From: an uncultured Muribaculaceae bacterium
GTDB taxonomy: Bacteria; Bacteroidota; Bacteroidia; Bacteroidales; Muribaculaceae
Reading direction: 5' to 3'
Assembly: GCA_910578385.1 (NCBI GenBank)
Contig: CAJTQV010000007.1
Location: 62,001 to 126,000 of the forward strand
DNA: 64,000 nt
Both the position numbers and the translations under genes were made by a program. The notes under the pieces were generated by a model, which saw nothing but the letters and a program-made list of their open reading frames with translations, did not search any database and was not told where the DNA came from. This document shows, piece by piece, positions 26,489 through 36,000 of this stretch. Numbering within the stretch: position 1 is the stretch's first letter; every line of letters begins with the position of its first letter.

Positions 26489-27199
26489 ATGAAAGCTGTA
26501 ATTCTCGCTGCCGGACTTGGGACGCGTCTGAGACCGATAACTGACAGCGTACCCAAATGTATGGTTCCCGTTAACGGGAAATGCATAATCGATCAACAGA
26601 TTGACAATCTGAAGGAAAACGGTCTTTTAGAAAAAGACATTTTCGTCATCGGAGGATATAAGGAAAATGTTCTGAAGAATCATTTACTTAACACCTACCA
26701 AGGTATCAACTTTATCTCAAATCCGAGGTATGATGAGACCAATAACATGTACTCCCTTTTCCTCGCTAAAGAATATGTTAAGGGAGAGGAATTCTTGCTG
26801 ATGAATGCAGATGTCTTCTTCGACAGTTCAATCATCAAGGGAATACAAGAAGGGAAAGGTAGCAAAATTGCATGTGACAAAAGCTGCTATCTGGAAGAAT
26901 CAATGAAAATCACCATCGATTCAGACAAAAAAATCAACCATATCAGTAAGAAGATTACAGAATCCGACCATTTTGCAGTCTCCATTGATGTATATCGCAT
27001 CTCGCCGACGGCATCAAAAATACTTTTCGACGAGATTGAATATACAATATGCGAAAAGAATGATGAAAATTCTTGGACAGAACTTGCTCTCGATGCAATC
27101 TTCCCGACAACAGAATTCACCCCTTACATTATTTCAGGCCGATGGTTCGAGATTGACACTCTTGAAGATCTTACAACTGCTGAAAAACTTTTCGCATAA
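26489..27199 (+). CDS. LicC-like sugar/alditol-phosphate cytidylyltransferase
   Basis: 236-residue nucleotidyltransferase of the NTP_transferase fold. The signature AAGLGTRLRPIT and the PKCMVPVNGK lysine motif are at the N-terminus, and the metal-binding Asp is in LLMNADVFF. The NNMYSLFLAKEYV stretch resembles LicC-type enzymes that make CDP-choline and related CDP-activated small alcohols, rather than the larger hexose enzymes. It is followed at 12 bases by a HAD phosphatase, then a glycerol-1-phosphate dehydrogenase and a glycerophosphotransferase-like gene. The natural reading is formation of CDP-glycerol from glycerol phosphate. Codon use is AT-rich here, unlike gmd. Substrate is inferred from neighbours only. 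Confidence 0.8.
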   Translation: MKAVILAAGLGTRLRPITDSVPKCMVPVNGKCIIDQQIDNLKENGLLEKDIFVIGGYKENVLKNHLLNTYQGINFISNPRYDETNNMYSLFLAKEYVKGEEFLLMNADVFFDSSIIKGIQEGKGSKIACDKSCYLEESMKITIDSDKKINHISKKITESDHFAVSIDVYRISPTASKILFDEIEYTICEKNDENSWTELALDAIFPTTEFTPYIISGRWFEIDTLEDLTTAEKLFA

Positions 27200-27211
27200 A
27201 AATTTTTAAGG

Positions 27212-28006
27212 ATGCTAAAAGACATAGACCTGTTCCTTTTAGACATGGATGGCACAGTGTACCATGAAAACACATTGATTCCTGGTGCATCTGAATTCTT
27301 TTCTAAAGCCAATGCACGAGGAAAGAAATACGCCTTCATGTCTAACAATTCATCGAAAAGTAAATCTGATTACATCAGCAAACTCAATCAATTGAAAGTT
27401 GAGGCAGAAAGTAACCAGATTATCTCTTCCGTTACTGTTACTCTGAACTACCTTAAACAACATTACCCTGATAATGCAAAAATATACTTGGTCGGAACTA
27501 AGTCTCTTAAATCAGAATTGCAAAATGCAGGCTACAATATCGTGCCGACTGAATATAGAGGCGAAGACATTGATATTTGCATTTTGGGCTTTGATACAGA
27601 ACTAACATACGACAAACTGCAGGGTCTATGTTACCATGTTAGCCTCGGTAAAGATTACATCGCCACCAACTGCGATTTGAGATGTCCGGTAAAAGGAAAC
27701 CGTTTTATCCCGGACTGCGGAGCAATGGCAAAAATGGTTGAACTTGCTACTGAACGGACTCCTAAGTTTTTAGGTAAACCGGAACCGGATATAGTATATA
27801 CGGCTTCCGAAATATTCAACGTCCCTGTATCAAAGATAATGTGTGTCGGGGATCGTCTATACACAGATATTGCCGTAGGTATTAATGCCGGTGCAAAATC
27901 AGCACTTGTTTTAACAGGAGAAGCCACCGAGACTGATGTTCTGACCTCTCCGTTTAAACCAACCTATATTTTCTCAAGCATAAAGGAAATTGCAGAAATA
28001 CTCTGA
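27212..28006 (+). CDS. HAD-superfamily (NagD-like) phosphatase
   Basis: 264-residue HAD hydrolase of the IIA (NagD/4-nitrophenylphosphatase) subgroup. The nucleophile motif DMDGTVY is near residues 10-16, SNNSSKSK is motif II, and GKPEPDIV and CVGDRLYTDIAVG hold the Lys and Asp of motifs III and IV. The large alpha/beta cap sits between motifs II and III. Members of this group dephosphorylate small phospho-compounds including glycerol phosphate. In this place it might trim or balance the glycerol phosphate pool used by the neighbouring enzymes, but direct evidence is lacking. It lies between the cytidylyltransferase (12 bases) and the dehydrogenase (2 bases), so it is clearly in the same operon. 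Confidence 0.85.
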   Translation: MLKDIDLFLLDMDGTVYHENTLIPGASEFFSKANARGKKYAFMSNNSSKSKSDYISKLNQLKVEAESNQIISSVTVTLNYLKQHYPDNAKIYLVGTKSLKSELQNAGYNIVPTEYRGEDIDICILGFDTELTYDKLQGLCYHVSLGKDYIATNCDLRCPVKGNRFIPDCGAMAKMVELATERTPKFLGKPEPDIVYTASEIFNVPVSKIMCVGDRLYTDIAVGINAGAKSALVLTGEATETDVLTSPFKPTYIFSSIKEIAEIL

Positions 28007-28008
28007 CC

Positions 28009-29004
28009 GTGTATTACAATTTAATTAAGACTCCGGCAATCATAAAAACCGGCAATCAAGTTCTGAGGAATATAGATGACCTTCTTAGACAAGCTCATCT
28101 CTATTATCCAGCTAAGATTCTTGTGACACAATCTAACCTGTATGAAATATACAGGGATGAGTTGACTGCAAATTCTTTCGAGAGAGTTATATTCTGCAAA
28201 GGTGGAGATATAGCTGAAACAACATCCCTCATTAAAGAAATCAGAGAGACTGATGCACTTATCGTGGCATTTGGAGGGGGCAGTATCCTTGACTTAGTCA
28301 AATACAGTGCAAGCAAATCTGATTTACCCTATATCACAGTTCCCTCAACCCTCTCTAACGATGCTATATATTCCTGTGTGGCGCGGCTTACTCAGAACGG
28401 CAGAAAAAAAAGTCTCGGCGTTCAACCTCCCACCGGAATAATCGTGGATCTTGACGTGATTCGAAAATCTCCTGAAGAACTCATTCTCGCTGGAGTTGGA
28501 GATCTTATCACAAACCTGTCAGCCATTCAGGATTGGAAACTCGCCTATAAGAATATCAACGAGCCTATTAATGAACTCGCGTTTATGCTTGCGAAAGAGG
28601 CCGCTTTGGGAGTATATAACTACACCTATGGTGATATTTACTCCGACGACTTTCTTATGGATCTCACAAATGGATTAATATCATCCGGTCTTTCTATGAT
28701 TATATCCGGAAATACACGCGGTACAAGTGGCTCAGAACACATGATAAGTCACGCAATAGATGAGTACTTTCCGGAAAAATCATCAATACATGGTTTGCAA
28801 GCGGCGTGGGCATTTCATTTAATTGAAAAAAAAATAAGAAATAATACAGCCTTCTTTAACAAACTCAATAATTTTTATGAAACAATTGGCTTATCTCAGA
28901 CTATTAACAAACATATTCCCTGGTCAGAAAAGGAATTTAATGATCTCATACCATATGCAATGAAAATAAGACCTCGATACACTATTTTCAATACTATTTT
29001 ATAA
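28009..29004 (+). CDS. sn-Glycerol-1-phosphate dehydrogenase-like enzyme (GTG start)
   Basis: 331-residue protein of the dehydroquinate synthase/iron alcohol dehydrogenase fold, closest in pattern to AraM/EgsA glycerol-1-phosphate dehydrogenases, which reduce dihydroxyacetone phosphate to sn-glycerol-1-phosphate. The NAD-binding GGGSILDLVKY, the VPSTLSNDAIYS motif and the metal-binding GTSGSEHMISHAID and SIHGLQ His residues are all present. The frame starts with GTG two bases after the HAD stop; no ATG lies near. A run of nine A at 28825-28833 could slip and give frameshifted products. In a Gram-negative polysaccharide locus this implies a glycerol-phosphate substituent with archaeal-type stereochemistry, which is inference. 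Confidence 0.8.
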   Translation: MYYNLIKTPAIIKTGNQVLRNIDDLLRQAHLYYPAKILVTQSNLYEIYRDELTANSFERVIFCKGGDIAETTSLIKEIRETDALIVAFGGGSILDLVKYSASKSDLPYITVPSTLSNDAIYSCVARLTQNGRKKSLGVQPPTGIIVDLDVIRKSPEELILAGVGDLITNLSAIQDWKLAYKNINEPINELAFMLAKEAALGVYNYTYGDIYSDDFLMDLTNGLISSGLSMIISGNTRGTSGSEHMISHAIDEYFPEKSSIHGLQAAWAFHLIEKKIRNNTAFFNKLNNFYETIGLSQTINKHIPWSEKEFNDLIPYAMKIRPRYTIFNTIL

Positions 29005-29017
29005 TTCCGTTAAAAAT

Positions 29018-30250
29018 ATGTCCTCTGCGATACATCTATTAAAATTAAAATGTTTAGCTCTTAAGTTATTTCTGTATAGAAAAATTTTCATACCATTAAA
29101 AGCTGAGCAAATAAGACATAAAAGAAACATCAAGATTATTTTTGTACTTGAAAATCTTGGGGCATGGAAATCAGAATCTCTATATCTTCAAATGCTTAAA
29201 GACACTCGTTTTAATCCATTAATAGTCATTGGGAGAAGTGATGAGGAAGATGATTGTAATAACTTAAGAAGTTATTTGGAAACTAAGAAATACATTTTTA
29301 AAGAAGTTGGTTATATAGGTGATTCTCTATGGAAGGACTACAAACCGGATATTATATTTTATCAGAAACCTTACGGTGGTATTTTCCTGAATAATTTAAA
29401 AGCCCTGTTCTGTTATTGTCCATATTCATTTCACAATAGTATTCAGGATTGGGCATTTAAGACATCATTCATATACAACTCCTGGCAGGTATATTATGAG
29501 AACCCGACCCTATGTGATTACTATACAACACAATTAGGCAAAGGTTCGAAAAATGGTTACGCTACCGGAATACCTCCGATGGATGAACTACTGACTCCCA
29601 AGGAATTGCTTGAGAACCCATGGAAAGGTGATTCTACGAAGAAGCGGATTATATTTGCTCCTCATCACTCTATAAATCCAGAAAACTGGTGGCAATCATC
29701 CACTTTTCTTGAAACTGGGGAAATCATGCTTGAACTTGCAGAAAAATACTCTGACAAAATTCAATGGGCCTTCAAACCCCATCCACTCCTGAGAGGAAAA
29801 CTCGAAAAGATATGGGGAAAGGAACGCACTGACGCATATTACAATAAGTGGGAAAACTCGGAATGGAGCCAATACGAAAGTGGGAAATATCTCGGATTGT
29901 TTAAGTATTCCGATGCTATGATTCACGATTGCGGCTCTTTTATTGAAGAATATCATGTTACAGGAAATCCGGTCATGTATCTTATCAGAAAAGAAGAAGG
30001 GACACATGATTGGAATGAAACTGTTGATGAAGCTTACCGTCTGCATCAATTCGGTAAAACAAAAGAAGATATTGAAAGATTCATCATCAATGTTATTGAA
30101 GGTAAAGATGAATCAAAAGATAAACGGATTGCATTCTTCCGCAATAACCTAACATCGCCATACGGCAAAACTGCTGCCGAAAACATAATAGAATGTATTC
30201 TTGACAAAAAAGCCGCACATAAAATGCGTTACAAGAAATTTTCTAATTAA
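29018..30250 (+). CDS. CDP-glycerol glycerophosphotransferase family protein
   Basis: 410-residue GT-B type enzyme resembling TagB/TagF polymerases and primases of teichoic acids. Family marks are FAPHHSI near the middle, AFKPHPLLRGKL, and the SDAMIHDCGSFIEEY acceptor/donor region that precedes GNPVMYL. The N-terminus is basic and may be membrane-associated, with no signal peptide. It would transfer glycerol-1-phosphate, or a related polyol phosphate, from the CDP donor to a glycan. It sits 14 bases after the dehydrogenase and 4 bases before a Wzx-type flippase, so the module is coupled to lipid-linked glycan export. It may act once per repeat unit or polymerise; the sequence does not tell. 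Confidence 0.8.
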   Translation: MSSAIHLLKLKCLALKLFLYRKIFIPLKAEQIRHKRNIKIIFVLENLGAWKSESLYLQMLKDTRFNPLIVIGRSDEEDDCNNLRSYLETKKYIFKEVGYIGDSLWKDYKPDIIFYQKPYGGIFLNNLKALFCYCPYSFHNSIQDWAFKTSFIYNSWQVYYENPTLCDYYTTQLGKGSKNGYATGIPPMDELLTPKELLENPWKGDSTKKRIIFAPHHSINPENWWQSSTFLETGEIMLELAEKYSDKIQWAFKPHPLLRGKLEKIWGKERTDAYYNKWENSEWSQYESGKYLGLFKYSDAMIHDCGSFIEEYHVTGNPVMYLIRKEEGTHDWNETVDEAYRLHQFGKTKEDIERFIINVIEGKDESKDKRIAFFRNNLTSPYGKTAAENIIECILDKKAAHKMRYKKFSN

Positions 30251-30253
30251 AAA

Positions 30254-31735
30254 ATGGAGGCAGAAGAATCACTCAAATCAAAGGCTGTCAAAGGTGTTGC
30301 ATGGAGTTTTGTCGGCTCATATGCCAATAAATTCATCCAGTTTGTAATTTCTCTCATACTTGCTCGGCTCTTGACACCGTCAGACTACGGTCTTATCGGA
30401 ATGCTCGGATTCTTCATGGGATTGGCAAGTACCATTATTGACAGCGGATTCTCCAATGCCCTCATCCAACACAAAGACCGGTCAAACAAAGATTTCTGTA
30501 CTGTATTTTACATAAACTTTGGACTCAGTCTATTGATGTACGGCATCCTTGCAATCTCAGCTCCATGGATTGCCGATTTCTATAACCAGCCACAGCTGAC
30601 ACCAATCATACGCATATATAGTCTCACGCTTGTAATTGGAGCATTGGCTGCAATCAATAGCGTTCAACTGACTATAGAACTTAAATTTAAATTAAGCACA
30701 TTAGTAAGTACCGCTTCGGCCCTTATTTCCGGATGTGTAGGACTATTGTTTGCATTTTTAGGATTCGGTGTATGGGCTCTCGTTTTCCAGCAGATTGCCG
30801 CAGCTGTAATCCGTGTTCTTCTTCTTTTCTATTACGTAAGATGGATTCCATCTCTGATTTTTTCGGTCTCCTCTTTCAAAAGACTATTTGGATACGGTTC
30901 AAAACTTCTCGCCTCCGGCCTTCTGCATACGGCCTATTCGAACATGTATCCACTAATTATTGGTAAACAATTCAGCGCAGCCGACCTGGGTTATGTATCC
31001 CGTGGCCAGGGTTTCAACGAAATGGCTGCCGGAACCATCAATAGTGTGCTGTCGAGCGTTGCTTTCCCCGTATTGAGTAAAGTTCAAGATGACGACGAAC
31101 GCCTGCTTGCACTTTACGAGAAATACATCAAGATGTCCGCATTTGCAATCTGCCCTATCATTCTGTTTCTATGCGGCATTGCAAAACCCCTTGTCCTCTT
31201 TCTGCTCACAGACAAATGGGCACCCTGTATTCCACTTCTCCAGATATTAAGTATCTCCTATATATGGGATGGAATCATCCGAATTAACCTTAACCTGCTA
31301 TACGTAAAAGGCCGGAGTGACCTGTTCCTACGCCTTGAAATAATCAAGAAAACAATAGCCGTCATAATCTTATTGATTTCGGTATTCATTGGCAATCTGA
31401 CCATATTTTGTGTCGGCATGACGGTTTACTCATGTATGGCACTATATGTCAACACCTATTATACAAGGAAAATACTTAACTTTGGCTTTGTCAAACAGAT
31501 GCGCCAGATAGCTCCATATTTGCTATACGGATTCCTTATAATGGGAGAAGCTCTTATTATAAGCTATGCAATTCCAAATTCCCTCATCTCCTTAATAGTC
31601 TCAATCATTATCTGTCCAACCACTTACATATTAATATGTAAGTATACGCACCAATATGCTTTTATTGAGACGATTAATCTCATTTCACCCAAACTTGGTA
31701 AACTGGGATATAGACTCCAAAACTGGATTCATTAA
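30254..31735 (+). CDS. Wzx-type polysaccharide flippase
   Basis: 493-residue MOP-superfamily exporter with 12-14 hydrophobic segments and the characteristic start KGVAWSFVGSYANKFIQFVISLILARLLTPSDYGLIGM. It moves undecaprenyl-linked repeat units across the inner membrane. The length and even spacing of the membrane segments are normal. It is preceded by a glycerophosphotransferase gene and followed by GT2 and GT4 glycosyltransferases, as expected for a Wzx/Wzy-dependent capsule or O-antigen locus. The cognate polymerase is probably the Wzy-like gene at 40.9 kb. The repeat unit it carries is not predictable. Confidence 0.9.
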   Translation: MEAEESLKSKAVKGVAWSFVGSYANKFIQFVISLILARLLTPSDYGLIGMLGFFMGLASTIIDSGFSNALIQHKDRSNKDFCTVFYINFGLSLLMYGILAISAPWIADFYNQPQLTPIIRIYSLTLVIGALAAINSVQLTIELKFKLSTLVSTASALISGCVGLLFAFLGFGVWALVFQQIAAAVIRVLLLFYYVRWIPSLIFSVSSFKRLFGYGSKLLASGLLHTAYSNMYPLIIGKQFSAADLGYVSRGQGFNEMAAGTINSVLSSVAFPVLSKVQDDDERLLALYEKYIKMSAFAICPIILFLCGIAKPLVLFLLTDKWAPCIPLLQILSISYIWDGIIRINLNLLYVKGRSDLFLRLEIIKKTIAVIILLISVFIGNLTIFCVGMTVYSCMALYVNTYYTRKILNFGFVKQMRQIAPYLLYGFLIMGEALIISYAIPNSLISLIVSIIICPTTYILICKYTHQYAFIETINLISPKLGKLGYRLQNWIH

Positions 31736-31791
31736 ATCTTCAATATACTCCACATTCAATTAAACGTTAATATTTTTTCACTGCAATTCAC

Positions 31792-32769
31792 ATGAACTCT
31801 AACGAAAAAATAAGAAGGCACATCCCCGAAATTTTATACTCGATAATTGTGCCGGTGTATAATGCCGAGACAACACTTCATCGATGTATCGATTCTATTT
31901 TAGCTCAGACGGAACCGAATTTTGAGCTCATATTGGTTAACGATGGGAGTAAGGATTCATCTGCCTCAATCATTGATGAATATGCATCGCTTGATAAACG
32001 AATCAAAGTTTTACACAAAGTTAACGGAGGTGTTTCATCTGCAAGAAACCTCGGATTAAGTATAATACGGGGTAAATACGTCACCTTCATTGATTCCGAT
32101 GATTTCGTTTCACCAGATTACTTATCATCATTTAATGACGAAAATGCAGATCTTGTAATCGGAGGAGTTATCTGTCTTGAAAATAATCAAGAATATATTT
32201 GTCAATCGGATACGGTTTACTATTATAATAAATCTAATTTTGGAGACATTATAATTGACCACAATAATAAAACATACATTCGTTCTCCTTGGTGTAAAAT
32301 ATATAAATCTTCAATCATTAGGAAAAACGACTTAACTTATAATACAAATATACATTTTGCGGAAGATTATTTTTTCACTCTTGAATTTTTGAATTTTTGC
32401 AACTCCGTAAAGATTATTCCCCAATCTCATTATTATTATATTCTCCCTATTCATAGAGTATATAAAATGGATGTTTTACAATATGATACTGCAGTTAAAA
32501 CCTATTGTGAAGCCATTAAGAATCTCAACTACACTAAAGAAGGAATTACACAAGATATAAAAATTAATAAAAGAGGCTTGTTTTGTGTTCTTCATATTTA
32601 CATATCCCATTTACGATACATTCCAAAATTCAAGGAAATTTCTCGTTTTATAACAAAAAAAGCCTATAGACACACTGCTGTAGAAGATAAAGAACTCTAT
32701 ATTTCTGCAAAGTTGAAAAGAATTATAGAAATATCAAAATTATTATTGAAAAGCAATCACAATCACTAA
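31792..32769 (+). CDS. Glycosyltransferase family 2
   Basis: 325-residue inverting GT-A enzyme. The family start SIIVPVYNAETTLHRCIDS is followed by LVNDGSKDSS, GGVSSARNLG and the metal-binding DSDD within FIDSDDFV (about residue 100). The C-terminal part is AT-rich and variable, as usual for acceptor specificity. It lies 56 bases after wzx and 14 bases before a GT4 gene. Its donor and acceptor are unknown. Its base composition is among the most AT-rich of the window, which suggests the polysaccharide cassette was acquired by exchange. Confidence 0.9.
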   Translation: MNSNEKIRRHIPEILYSIIVPVYNAETTLHRCIDSILAQTEPNFELILVNDGSKDSSASIIDEYASLDKRIKVLHKVNGGVSSARNLGLSIIRGKYVTFIDSDDFVSPDYLSSFNDENADLVIGGVICLENNQEYICQSDTVYYYNKSNFGDIIIDHNNKTYIRSPWCKIYKSSIIRKNDLTYNTNIHFAEDYFFTLEFLNFCNSVKIIPQSHYYYILPIHRVYKMDVLQYDTAVKTYCEAIKNLNYTKEGITQDIKINKRGLFCVLHIYISHLRYIPKFKEISRFITKKAYRHTAVEDKELYISAKLKRIIEISKLLLKSNHNH

Positions 32770-32783
32770 CCCATTTTATTTAA

Positions 32784-34058
32784 ATGCGTATTTTACAGAT
32801 TGCATCCGGTGATTTCTTCTCTTCCTACGGTGGAGGGCAGGTCTACGTTAAAAACATAGTAGACACTATGATCGATGCCGGAATTGACGTATCAATAATT
32901 TCTTTTATTCATAATGGCGATACCCAAAAGAAAAAATATAAGAATCATTCCATTTATGAGGTTCCTATCTCAATTGCAGAAAAGGACTTAGAAAAAATTG
33001 TTACAGAAATAGAACCTAAGGTCATACACGCCCACAGCTATAAACATATTATATGTCGTCTTGGCACTAAACTTAATATTCCAGTGGTAGTGACCTCTCA
33101 TCATGGCGGAATACTGTGTCCCGCAGGTGCAAGACTGGATTGCAAAGACAATATATGCCATAGACAAATTAGTCACACGAACTGTCTGCCATGCTATCTT
33201 AGAACCATCCGTACCGGTTTGAAAATATGGTACCCGTTCATGAAACATATTCCTCAAAAGACATATATCTCTTTAGGAAACAAACTTTCTCATCTTCCAT
33301 TCATACCTTTCATCAGCCCGATTGGTTCAGCGGCAACGCATATCGAGAATCATATCAACCATTGGCACGAAATATGCAAAAAGGCCAATATCATGATTGC
33401 CCCTTGCAATGAAATTGCAACAGCAATGATTGAAAATGGATTAGACAAAACAAAAGTACGGGTTATTCCTCATGGAGTACCGTTGCCTGACAAGAAACCA
33501 GCTTTTCCTCCAATCATTGATGGCAAGATAAAGTTCTATTATGTAGGTCGTATATGCCATGTCAAAGGTATACACATATTGCTTGAAGCTTTCTCCAAAG
33601 TTATAAACTCAGCCATAGAACTTCATCTGATAGGGGGAGCGGGGAATAAGAATGAAGAGAAATATATGTCAGGCCTAAAAAATAAATATCAAAAGGATAA
33701 ACGTATTATCTGGCATGGCAAGCTATCTCCAAGTCAAGTCTATAAGGAGACATCTAATTTCCATGTCTCTGTTACAGCTTCTATATTTCTTGAAGCCTTT
33801 GGTCTCAACATAGCAGAATCTCTTGCTCTCGGTAAACCGGTTCTTGCTTCTCGATGTGGAGGAGCGGAAATGCAAATTAAAGACGGAGTGAATGGTTGGC
33901 TTGTTAAACCAAACGATGCAGACGCTCTTGCAAAAAAACTCACAGAAATTATACAGTCTCCGGACATAATAAAAAAGTATTCCTCAAATTGTAGGGCTAT
34001 CTCTCTAAAAGACCATTGCGACGTTCTTATTAAATTATATTACTCACTTATAAACTAA
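32784..34058 (+). CDS. Glycosyltransferase family 4
   Basis: 424-residue retaining GT-B enzyme. The glycine-rich acceptor loop GGGQVYVKNI is at residues 14-23, and the donor-binding EX7E motif (EAFGLNIAE) precedes SLALGKPVLASRCGGAEM. A Cys-rich insertion (CPAGARLDCKDNICHRQ through NCLPCY) lies in the N-terminal domain and could bind a metal. Its stop codon TAA shares the last base with the ATG of the next gene, giving tight translational coupling. Donor and acceptor unknown. Confidence 0.9.
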   Translation: MRILQIASGDFFSSYGGGQVYVKNIVDTMIDAGIDVSIISFIHNGDTQKKKYKNHSIYEVPISIAEKDLEKIVTEIEPKVIHAHSYKHIICRLGTKLNIPVVVTSHHGGILCPAGARLDCKDNICHRQISHTNCLPCYLRTIRTGLKIWYPFMKHIPQKTYISLGNKLSHLPFIPFISPIGSAATHIENHINHWHEICKKANIMIAPCNEIATAMIENGLDKTKVRVIPHGVPLPDKKPAFPPIIDGKIKFYYVGRICHVKGIHILLEAFSKVINSAIELHLIGGAGNKNEEKYMSGLKNKYQKDKRIIWHGKLSPSQVYKETSNFHVSVTASIFLEAFGLNIAESLALGKPVLASRCGGAEMQIKDGVNGWLVKPNDADALAKKLTEIIQSPDIIKKYSSNCRAISLKDHCDVLIKLYYSLIN

Positions 34059-35179
34059 TGAAAAGGATTCTTATCGACGCCAATCCAGTAGTTCCCTATC
34101 TTGTTGCAGGCAAAAACAGCGGAATAGGAAGAACAAATATGGAACTTATAAAAGCTCTCCATAACATTCCTCAAGAGGAAATACCATTTGAAATCTCACT
34201 ATATACTCAAAATTTAAAGGGTGTCAGTGCCAAAGCACTGAACACGCGCTTCAAGTCAATACACGCATATTGGCGTAATAACCCCAGGTGGAATAAATCT
34301 GCCGCATCATTAAGACTACGGGAACTGATTGGCAGATATGACCTGTTACATATAACACATAACTTTGAATACGTAGCTCATCCTGAAAATTGCATAGTTA
34401 CTATTCATGATGCTATGATGTTTTCATATCCTGAGTCTTTTCTGAATCATGACTTCGCAAAGAGTACTTATCCCCCATTCGCACGTAAAGCAAAAGCTGT
34501 GATAACATGCAGCGAGAACTCAAAGAGAGAGATTGCCGAATACATGGATGTCAACCCCGATAAGATTTTTGTCACTCCTTGGGGTGTAGACCATAACCTT
34601 CTCTTCCCTCACGAAGTACCTCCCTGTAGATATACAGATGGATATCCATATTTCATTTCCGTCTCGTGCGATAGGGGAAGAAAAAATACGATTGCGGTCG
34701 TTGAGGCATTTATCGATTTCTACAAAAACACTCCTACTCACCACCTTATTCTTGTTTGGAGAAAACCGACTGACGAAGTCCGAGAATTGATTAATAAGAA
34801 TTCTCATGTTGCAGATAAGATTCATTTCGTATCAAATATATCAAATGAGGAATTAGCTGATCTCTATGCCGGTGCCACATGTTCATTTTTCCCAAGTAAA
34901 TATGAGGGTTTTGGACTTCCTATTGCTGAATCCATGGCTTGTGGCACTCCGGTTGTGACATGTCGTAACAGTTCCCTTGAAGAAGTTGGTGGCGACGTAG
35001 CTCTATATGTAGAACCTGATGACATATCGGCCATGTCAGAAATAATGCTAAAATTCGAATCTGGAGAGCTCCAAAAGACTGATTTATCTGAATTAAATCT
35101 TCAACAGAGCATGAATTTCACATGGGAAAGATGCTCACGCCTCACTTTAGACGTTTATCGCAGATGCTTGGGCATATAA
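34058..35179 (+). CDS. Glycosyltransferase family 4
   Basis: 373-residue GT-B enzyme. The N-terminal part contains NSGIGRTNMELIKAL, and the C-terminal donor site contains FPSKYEGFGLPIAESMACGTPVVT with the EX7E pair (EGFGLPIAE). This pattern is typical of mannosyltransferase-like GT4 proteins, although the sugar is not certain. The start overlaps the stop of the previous gene by one base. The 3' end overlaps the start of the PIG-L gene by 16 or 58 bases depending on which methionine is used there. Confidence 0.9.
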   Translation: MKRILIDANPVVPYLVAGKNSGIGRTNMELIKALHNIPQEEIPFEISLYTQNLKGVSAKALNTRFKSIHAYWRNNPRWNKSAASLRLRELIGRYDLLHITHNFEYVAHPENCIVTIHDAMMFSYPESFLNHDFAKSTYPPFARKAKAVITCSENSKREIAEYMDVNPDKIFVTPWGVDHNLLFPHEVPPCRYTDGYPYFISVSCDRGRKNTIAVVEAFIDFYKNTPTHHLILVWRKPTDEVRELINKNSHVADKIHFVSNISNEELADLYAGATCSFFPSKYEGFGLPIAESMACGTPVVTCRNSSLEEVGGDVALYVEPDDISAMSEIMLKFESGELQKTDLSELNLQQSMNFTWERCSRLTLDVYRRCLGI

Positions 35180-35901
35180 AAAATACTATTCGTGATTTCC
35201 GCTGCTGGATTCTAAGACAAAAAGCTCGTAATCAGGGTACATTAGACATTACCGACTCAACCCTCATCATCGCTCCGCACCCCGATGACGAAACCATCGG
35301 CTGCGGTGGCTTGATAACTCATCTTATAACCAGCGGCAACCCTCCCTATGTCGCAATACTTACCGGAGGGGGAGGCTCTCTCCACAACCACAGTGACATT
35401 ACAGAAGAAACAGTAATCGAAGCACGCCGCAAACTGACTCTTGACTCAGCCTGCGAACTTGGTCTTCCGGCAGCAAATATCCATTTCCTCGATTTCAAGG
35501 ATGGAAGTATCTCTGCGCGTCCCAAGACAGAGATGGAACGGCTGCGTAGTCTTATTGCTGAACTGAAACCGGCAAACATCCTCGTTCCGCACAGCGGCGA
35601 GGGATGGCCAGACCATCTCGCCGCCCGAGAAATCGGAATCTCTCTCGCCTCGGCTAACACAAATGTCTGGGAATATTGCGTCTGGATGTGGTATTACAAC
35701 GTCTGGAACCTCGATTGGCACAACGCCCGCAAACTTCACCTCTCTCCAGCAGAACACAAAGCCAAACTTCGTGCCGTTCATGCATACGTCACCCCCAAAG
35801 CACCGTGCGGAGCACCATGGAGCGGAGTGTTACCCGCCCCATTCATACGCGCCAACACCACCCGCACCGAACTCTATTTTCATTTAAACAACGACTGCTA
35901 A
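35164..35901 (+). CDS. PIG-L family deacetylase
   Basis: 245-residue zinc-dependent deacetylase of the PIG-L/LmbE family, which removes acetyl groups from N-acetylated sugars. The metal-binding motif APHPDDETIGCGG begins about residue 36 from this start, and the second His region is in LVPHSGEGWPDHLAAREIG. The GT4 gene upstream extends to 35179. The start at 35164 gives a short 16-base overlap and is preferred over 35122, which would give 58 bases. The longer form would add 14 residues and is still possible. Deacetylation of an amino sugar in the polysaccharide or its lipid-linked precursor is the likely role. Confidence 0.85.
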   Translation: MLGHIKNTIRDFRCWILRQKARNQGTLDITDSTLIIAPHPDDETIGCGGLITHLITSGNPPYVAILTGGGGSLHNHSDITEETVIEARRKLTLDSACELGLPAANIHFLDFKDGSISARPKTEMERLRSLIAELKPANILVPHSGEGWPDHLAAREIGISLASANTNVWEYCVWMWYYNVWNLDWHNARKLHLSPAEHKAKLRAVHAYVTPKAPCGAPWSGVLPAPFIRANTTRTELYFHLNNDC

Positions 35902-36000
35902 GTAATGAGTCTATGATTTGAATGAATAAACGCATTGATGTGAATCTACTCATTTGATACTTCATAACTCATAACTCGGACTTAGTACCTACTTATTATC

